Positions 57,111-64,000 of a stretch of 64,000 nt of DNA are shown here, one piece after another. Source of the DNA: Allolobophora icterica (lineage: Eukaryota; Annelida; Clitellata; Crassiclitellata; Lumbricidae); NCBI GenBank assembly GCA_963556255.1, contig OY744608.1:25787920-25851919 (forward strand), written 5' to 3'. The notes below the pieces were generated by a model that saw nothing but the letters and a program-made list of their open reading frames with translations, was not told where the DNA came from and searched no databases. The stretch's first letter is position 1. Every line of letters begins with the position of its first letter. Position numbers and translations under genes: made by a program.

Positions 57111-58592
57111 TCTTGCCTACCTCACGGGCACTCGTGTCTTTTAAACGTTAAATATCGTTTAAAAGACTTTTAATTGCCGGTTTTAAAATACCGATCTGTT
57201 AAAAAGCATACCAAATCCCTAAGTTTCAGATTGAATAGCTAAACATTTCAAAGATGAAGAAAATCCTATTAACAGGATAGGCCTATGCCAATTCAACAAT
57301 TCTTGAATATTGCTTTAAATTTGTTTTTTATGGTATTGTAAAGTAATTTTGAATGTCATTCATTGGTGTCCAATACTGAATCCCAGATATCGGGTAAGAT
57401 CTGGAACTGTCGAATTGTGGAAACTCTCAAAGAATGGAACTGGAGAAACTTCAAAATTGCAATGGTGAAGAAAACACGATAGCTTATTCAGTATTCTTAT
57501 ACCTCTGTAAAAACTTGTCAAAAACCGTGAAGGTCAAAAGCTCTTCCGGCTGAGACTTTCTAGAGAATTTTGTCTTGAACCCTTCAGAAGAGACCAGCCT
57601 GGCACTAAAACGTAGCCCAGAACTTTAAAAAGCCGCTCATATTCATCATATTTCAAAACTCTTAATCACACAGTACACGACAATCTTCTCATTTACACAG
57701 TGCCTACCTGTCCCCTTCATGTTGCAGAGAAGAACGTAATCTGTTGATCGTGAATACAAGTTCTACACGATGACAGGAACTCATCTACCTGATGCAGTCT
57801 TCTCCTCTAGACGTCCTTTATATGACTTCTGCGTAGCAGGATGTAAGAGACTATTCAAGGACGTCTCCGCCCATCATAACAGCCGTTTAATTGTTGATAA
57901 GTTGTGTGGCAGTCATGGAAGACGTCTGAAGAGATCATCTTCGCCAAAATCGCTTAGATTGCTAATGTCAATAACATACAGACAATTTAACACTAATCAA
58001 TTCGTAGAATTTGAACAATAAACACATGTTTAAGATAATTTCGATGTGTTTTGAAGTGCAACAGATAACAATGCTATAAAAGACTAATAGTTTTATCGTC
58101 ACGCCGATGGTGAATACAGAAGTTTACACAAGGAGCGTCAAGTTCGCACTTCACTTCACCGCTGTCGTCATACTGGACCTTATTATACAGAAGGTGTTCG
58201 CCTTTTGATAACGACCTGACCTCCGTAATTTCCTAAATTCTTGGACCGTTTTCAGATTGGTCCATTTGATCCCCTGGCTATTAAGTTAGAACCCCAACAG
58301 GAACGTTAGCCGTAGGACAGATGGAACCAGGGTAGTTTCATTTGTCTTACGTCTCGCGTGGTAAGACATATAAAACCCAAATGCTAGGGCATATGGGTTT
58401 GAAATGTCCTACCACATGGAACCAGATGTAGAACACATGAAGCCGATAACGGTGGAATAGAGTCGAATAGGTTTCATAATTATGTCCTATGTATAACGTT
58501 GCTGTTTGGAATGATTACCCTTCCTAAAGTGTGTCTTAAAAATGTCTTTAACAATTTCACATTGTTTGACAGATGTGGCCTATTTTTCGACA
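57111..58592. other. Unit 3 spacer, conserved in all three units
   Basis: Aligned with 4,050-5,640 and 35,480-36,960. Contains the unit 3 version of the open stretch ending in CAATAAAC (57,770-58,022). Confidence 0.45.
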
Positions 58593-58917
<325 letters not shown>

Positions 58918-59294
58918 AGCTTGCTCTGTTAATTCTATTTGTGACTATCAGTACCCGCTGATTCATGACTGTGACTGCAATATTTGTTTTGTGCAATAAA
59001 CATATCAATCAATCAATTACTGTTCGTCTAGCATGTTCGTCCACCCAATTGCAAGTGCCATCACTGAGTGAGATTGAGAAATCATAGTCAGCCACTATAA
59101 GCGGCGTGTGGACAGACTTTGACATTGACACACCCTACTTAGCCGCCTAGATATAAAAAATGAAAGCTTGTTGTCCACGGCGCCGCACCAGTAGCAACCT
59201 TTGTAGACTCTGGCAGGTCCAACTCGCGACCCGATGCAGGCCCTAAGTAAGAGGCCCGGAGTGGGCAAGTCACAACTGTGCCATAAGCTGCAAA

Positions 59295-59628
59295 CAGTGC
59301 CGGCTTTAGGGACATGCGAACCGTGCGGTCGCACTGGGCCCGCAACTTAGGGTGGCCCGAAAATGTCGCAGAAAATTAACATGAACAAGACACCCTAATA
59401 ATAATATTATGGTTTCGATTAAATCTTCTCTTTGTCAATAAAATAAAAGTCAACTTCCTCTATACCCCAGAATTCTCGTGTATAGTTAAATTTGACTTGT
59501 TGTACTTGTTAACAATCTACTAAAATAACATGATTAGCAATAAAAAAAACAATTTGACTTGTGTCATGCCATGGAGGCCCGTACAGTATATTCTGCACGG
59601 GGCCCGAAACAACCTAAGGCTGGCACTG
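59295..59628. mobile_element. hAT-type MITE
   Basis: 334-bp insert with ends CAGTGCCGGCTTTAGG and, inverted, CAGTGCCAGCCTTAGG. The flanking duplication is imperfect (GCTGCAAA versus GCCTCAAA). Unit 1 has the uninterrupted sequence gctgcaactttccag at 8651. Non-coding. Confidence 0.8.
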
Positions 59629-61495
59629 CCTCAAATTTTCACTTCAGTTGCAAGTCCAAGCTAGCAATCCGGCGTTGGAAAATCTACAGTGGTCCACTAG
59701 TCACTTATATGTAGACTGAGTACAGCCCATGCACTAAGAAGTATCCATTCTGCCATTACTTCAAAAACCAAATTCATTTGATCCATAGTCAGCCCATGAA
59801 GGGCTATTATTTGCAATTGTCGGCCGTCTACGGGCCCAGTGAATGCGGTCATAATGGACTAGTAGACCTTTCAAGCTTAATTAGATCGAGTTTGCTACTA
59901 GATTCTCCAACTTGATGAGTGCGTTGTCCCACCTAAACAGTGACTTAATGACGTCATAACAGATCTTAGCAAAGCCATTACAAGAAATAAAACTATTTAG
60001 CTTATAACTTACTGAATTGAATACGAGTAATTGTAATAAAGTTAACACCATTCAGCCTATGACAACCATAACAAACAACTGTTGATCAAATTAAACCGGT
60101 TCCTATAGTCACAGTGTGACGAATATAACTTAAACTAACTTTATTTACATATCATTAATGCAACTATAGGGCCTACAGTTTATGTTCGTATGCTTATGTC
60201 ACAAAAACTCCATTGAGAAACTAAACAGCCTTGCTAATTTCTAACAGGTTTGCTTAATTGTATAGTCATTAAAGCTATAAGTTGATAAAATGCTCTAGTC
60301 GTCGTCTCAATAATAAGACCACGATTCAACAGTAGGCCTGCTGAAAAACGAATGGACCTTATTATAACAAAGAAGCATACAAATAACTAGGACCTAATAC
60401 TAATAAATAAATGAATTTTTCTATAATAGTGCCTAAATATAATTAATCTAGGTACATTCTTCTAATACTCTCAAACTAGACTATACATAAATAGAGAATA
60501 AGAAATGTGCACTTGAGATGCTAAAACAACTATGTTATTTACATAATTGGAATATTTTTCAATCATGCTCCTTGTAAATATAGACATACACTGTAGCTGC
60601 AGAAAGAACTTTTCTTTTTGCATTATTGAAATAGTTTAAATTTATACCGTGCGCAAATATAGGCATACATTAGCCCAACTAATTTCTTTACATATGGCCT
60701 AAATGATATATTTTTAAATTAGACTATACATAAATACACATATAAATTGAAGCTGCTGAAACACTGAAATTAAAATCTGTTGAGAGAATAAGAAACCTTG
60801 CAAAGTTTGTTTGGGTTTCCTAAAGCAAATATTATGATTATGGCCACTAAGACTACAAATGCGAGCAACTAGCAAATGTGTTACACGTGTCAATCATCAT
60901 TATAAAAAATATGAATAAAGTTCAAGGAATTTGAGACTATTAAAAATCCAAACAGTTTGCAGCAGTTGAATAATATTAATGAATAATTTAGCAGCCAACG
61001 TCTAAATATATCTAATCCTTGCATTCAGTTTAAATAAGAACATACAATTTCAAGCTGCAGCTGAAGTCAAAATCTCAAAACTATTGTTCGGAGTTATATT
61101 CAGTTGCAGAAACATTGTCCACATTTATAAGTGACAACGACGTGAACCTTGCTCCTCCTCCTCGACATTCCAGGCAGATTTATAGTGTCAGATTCTTCAC
61201 CAGTCAACAGCACATGCCGTTGCTTTTTACCACCATTTCTGCTTCTTGCCTAAAGAAGCCAAGTATTTATTTTTCTTGTTGGTTACTCAGGAACACAGAC
61301 ACCATCTGCAGCAGTATAGGCCAAATAGATTTCCGCTGCCTTGGAGAAGAACAACGGAATGGAATGGTCACCCAAAAAGCACTTGCAAAGATCTTTAAAG
61401 AATTGCTCCAAAGGCGGTACCAGTTTTAGTATTTAAATGTTACTGCATTACTCATACAAGAGGATTAAAGTTTCCTCGGCAAGTAGAGTATTTTT
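59629..61495. other. End of unit 3 and AT-rich spacer
   Basis: Unit homology ends near 60,260. Beyond it the DNA is AT-rich. Around 61,120-61,240 the minus strand reads KQRHVLLTGEESD and KVHVVVTYKCGQCFCN, a short Cys-containing stretch reminiscent of transposase tails but too short to assign. Confidence 0.35.
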
Positions 61496-61499
61496 GTCA

Positions 61500-62601
61500 G
61501 GTGCTTAAAGGTTGCGATAAGAGCATCTGGGTTCATGCACACGTATACAAACGAATCGTTCTGTAGCTGATCAATCGTTTCTCCCTGGATTGTGATAGTT
61601 TTTTTAGTCTTTTCAATCACCATTGTTTTGAATGTCCCTGCGTCAATAATTAGTCCGATTCCTTTACTGAGTTCGTCTACCTGTGTAGTAATTTCAAGTG
61701 GTTCTGGTCCGCTTCTAGTGAGGAGGCCAATGTCATAAGCAAATCAGAGATCATTCACCAGCCCTCCATTTACTTTGATTTCTGCCTCTGGTTGTTAAGT
61801 CTGAATGACATAACCGCTTCTAATAATAGGTTAAATAGGTATGTGGATAAGATCGCACCTCTGTTTTCGTGTGAAAGTATTCTGTGATCTTATCATCTAC
61901 TTATAAGGCACTTTGTTTCGATATATTTCTTCTACGTACGTTTGATCAACTGCTCTAGTATTACTGCGTTTTACATTGATCTCCACATTCCAGCATTCCA
62001 TATGCTGCCGAATGTTTTTTCGAAGTCTATTAAGTTGATGAATTATTTCTGGTTGTGTTCAAGTGCCTACCTCATTGTGAATAGTTAATAAATTTTGCAT
62101 CTTCGTGTTCTGAACTCGGCTTGTTCTTCTCCAAGTGCCCCATCCACATAATACTTCATTATATTTTGTATCATTTTGGTGAAGACTTTCCTTAAATGCT
62201 CTGTGAGTTATTGGTTCTGTAATTTTTGCAGTCTTGCCGATCTCCTTTTCTTTGTATATATAGGAACGATTGCCAATTCTGCCCATTCTTCTAGTCTTCC
62301 TCTTGTTGAATATTTGTAACAAAGGTATGTATAGTTTAGCAACTTTTTCTCCTCCTCCTTGAAGTAGTATCGTAGTGATTCCACACATGCCTAGTGCTTT
62401 ATCCGTTTTTATTTTGCTGACAGCGTCACTTACCTCTTCCGGTAGAACTTTTGCCATCTGTTCTTCTAAGTTGCTTACGGACAACTCTTGGAGAACCGCC
62501 AGGCCGTTCTGTGTGTCGACAGTCAGTAGTTTTTCGTAGTGTAGTGTTATTTCCATCGTTTCTGTATGCTCGCCTTGTCTGCTAGTATTTACGTCTTTCA
62601 T
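61500..62601 (-). pseudogene. RTE-like LINE reverse-transcriptase pseudogene
   Basis: The open part (62059-62601) starts upstream of RT with an EVSDAVSKIKTDKALGMCGI stretch, equivalent to the 'AI..LK.GKAPG.DGI' start of RTE-type RT, and TILLQGGGEKVAKLYIPLL. Further down the minus strand, with frameshifts and stops, come VNGGLVNDL, FAYDIGLL (motif C; first Asp of YxDD changed to Tyr) and ELSKGIGLIIDAGTFKTMV. Motifs A and B are deleted or unrecognisable. Clearly dead. Confidence 0.7.
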
Positions 62602-63476
62602 TGATGAACCCTTGAGCTCAAATTGTCCACCAAGTACTTTTATCTTATTATATACTTTTACACATATCCAGGTGCAAGAGACAATACACCATAATCCTAA
62701 TTAACTACAAAGTCCTTCTTACATTCTATTTGTCTTGAAATCTTTCTCAGTATCTCTGCGTTGTTGTTGTTTCATCCAGTTGTTTTGTCTCGTTTGAGTT
62801 TCCTTGTGATTTTTCTAGGGAGCCACTGAAATTGTTTCCGGTCTGCAGAGTAAGTTTGTTGTTTGCTTGTTAGATGCAAATAAAGGCTAAATACTCATTT
62901 ACTTACTTACATTTTTGCTTCCTTATTTCTGTTGTTCTGTAACTTCTTCGGCTATTTTTAGAGGTACTAGCACATAACATAATAGGCCTTTGTGGCTGAT
63001 ACGTGTAATGTATGCATACTCAAGCCAATGCACTCTTTGCGGCCTACGTTCAACTGTAGGTGCTCCACCGTAACGCAGTCCTTCAAGGACCGGATTTCAG
63101 TCACACGAATCGCCCTTGCTGTATGTAGGTGTTACATGTACGTTTTCACGTAGGCAATAATTTCGTACACTTCTAAACAATGCTGTCTTATCTTGTGCTC
63201 TATCTAGACAGGCTAATACCGCGCCAATCACTTGAATGCTACGCTATTGCATCATCTATGAAGTTACCGTGAATTAAAAAAAACAATCACTTTAACTCTT
63301 ACAATAGGCTTTTGAGGAAACGTTGATCCTCTTCTATGAGTAATGCAGTTATATTTATGAGGAATAATGTAGCACGCCTTATATAATTTCATGTAAACGT
63401 TCGACTTGCTTTAGACAACCACGAACTGTGAGCTTTAAAAAGTGAAATCTGCTGTTCACTTAAAATCCATCCGTCT
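62602..63476. other. Spacer with no feature seen
   Basis: Mixed-composition DNA with a TTG run near 62,761; no gene, element edge or conserved block recognised. Confidence 0.35.
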
Positions 63477-63655
<179 letters not shown>

Positions 63656-64000
63656 GCCGCTTCAAGGGCGCTTTGACAAGTTCAACACGGCCTATTTTAT
63701 AAGTCAGCTTGAAGTAGTGTGTCTTGAGTCTGGTCTTAAATGACTCCAATGAAGTTGCAGAACGTGTTGATGGTGGAATATTGTTCCAACATCTAGGTCC
63801 TGTAACGGAGAACGCACGATCTCCGAAGCAGGTTTAAGATTTTTTTACTTTCATATGACATTTCACCTCTGTTCGCAAAGAAGGTCCAGATCTAGACAAA
63901 GCCAAATCACTGCAGTATATTCTGAGGTACTCAGGAGCCATGCCATGGTGGGACTTGTAGACCAACTGGGCGAGTTTACAACTACCTACGCACATAAGCA
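63656..64000 (-). pseudogene. L2-like LINE 3' end, cut by window edge
   Basis: The minus strand reads QLVYKSHHGMAPEYLRIYCS, LALSRSGPSLR, then after a frameshift near 63,830 GDRAFSVTGPRCWNNIPPS and SLESFKTRLKTHYF, the L2/CR1 C-terminal pattern. Its RT core lies beyond the right edge. Confidence 0.75.

Noticed and set aside
61115..61429. 104-codon plus-strand frame as a gene
   Set aside because: No motif. The opposite strand shows a weak Cys-containing transposase-tail resemblance, but that is too short to call.

Overview
This is a metazoan nuclear window, most likely from a marine invertebrate. The evidence is spliced coding exons, a chitin-binding mucin-like gene, tRNA-derived SINEs, L2/CR1, RTE-like and I-like LINEs, a THAP-type P element, hAT and foldback elements, long microsatellites, and no bacterial gene organisation. 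A deuterostome (for example an echinoderm) is plausible but not proven.

The backbone is a block of three related tandem units, all carrying the same minus-strand gene. Unit 1 covers the left edge to about 12,890, unit 2 about 16,914-37,590, and unit 3 about 39,116-60,260. The recognised exons encode a signal-peptide core plus a jelly-roll-like domain (941-1450, 32214-32720, 54837-55343) and a Thr/Pro/Ser mucin-like array followed by a peritrophin-A (CBM14-like) chitin-binding domain and stop codon (19924-21887 and 49871-50478). The splice phases are compatible (phase 1 to phase 1), so each unit can encode a secreted protein of the form signal peptide - jelly roll - mucin stalk - chitin-binding domain. 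Exon 3 of unit 1 lies off the left edge, and exon 1 was not found in any unit. The mucin array has about 42 units in copy 2 and about 8-9 in copy 3.

Mobile DNA has been inserted into this block. Because the units are paralogous, empty sites can be read directly from the sister copies. Insertions with clear target duplications are: a hAT MITE (3340-3628), a foldback element (5644-7422), another MITE (7593-8328), a THAP P element whose transposase frame is broken by one TAG (8743-12401), a very young Ty3/gypsy-type LTR element without reverse transcriptase or integrase core (21920-27466), a 5'-truncated L2/CR1 LINE (29175-30782), a hAT remnant (47823-48734), and a foldback element with satellite-like ends (52667-53858). 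An almost complete I-like LINE with tandem 5' monomers and several lesions occupies about 40,620-46,601. Unit 3 also carries an internal inversion with an adjacent deletion.

The right end (60,260-64,000) is outside the tandem block and holds an eroded RTE-like reverse transcriptase and an L2-like 3' end. No CRISPR array, rRNA or functional tRNA was seen. The only genuine host coding I can support is the tandem mucin/chitin-binding gene; a possible second plus-strand gene is weak.
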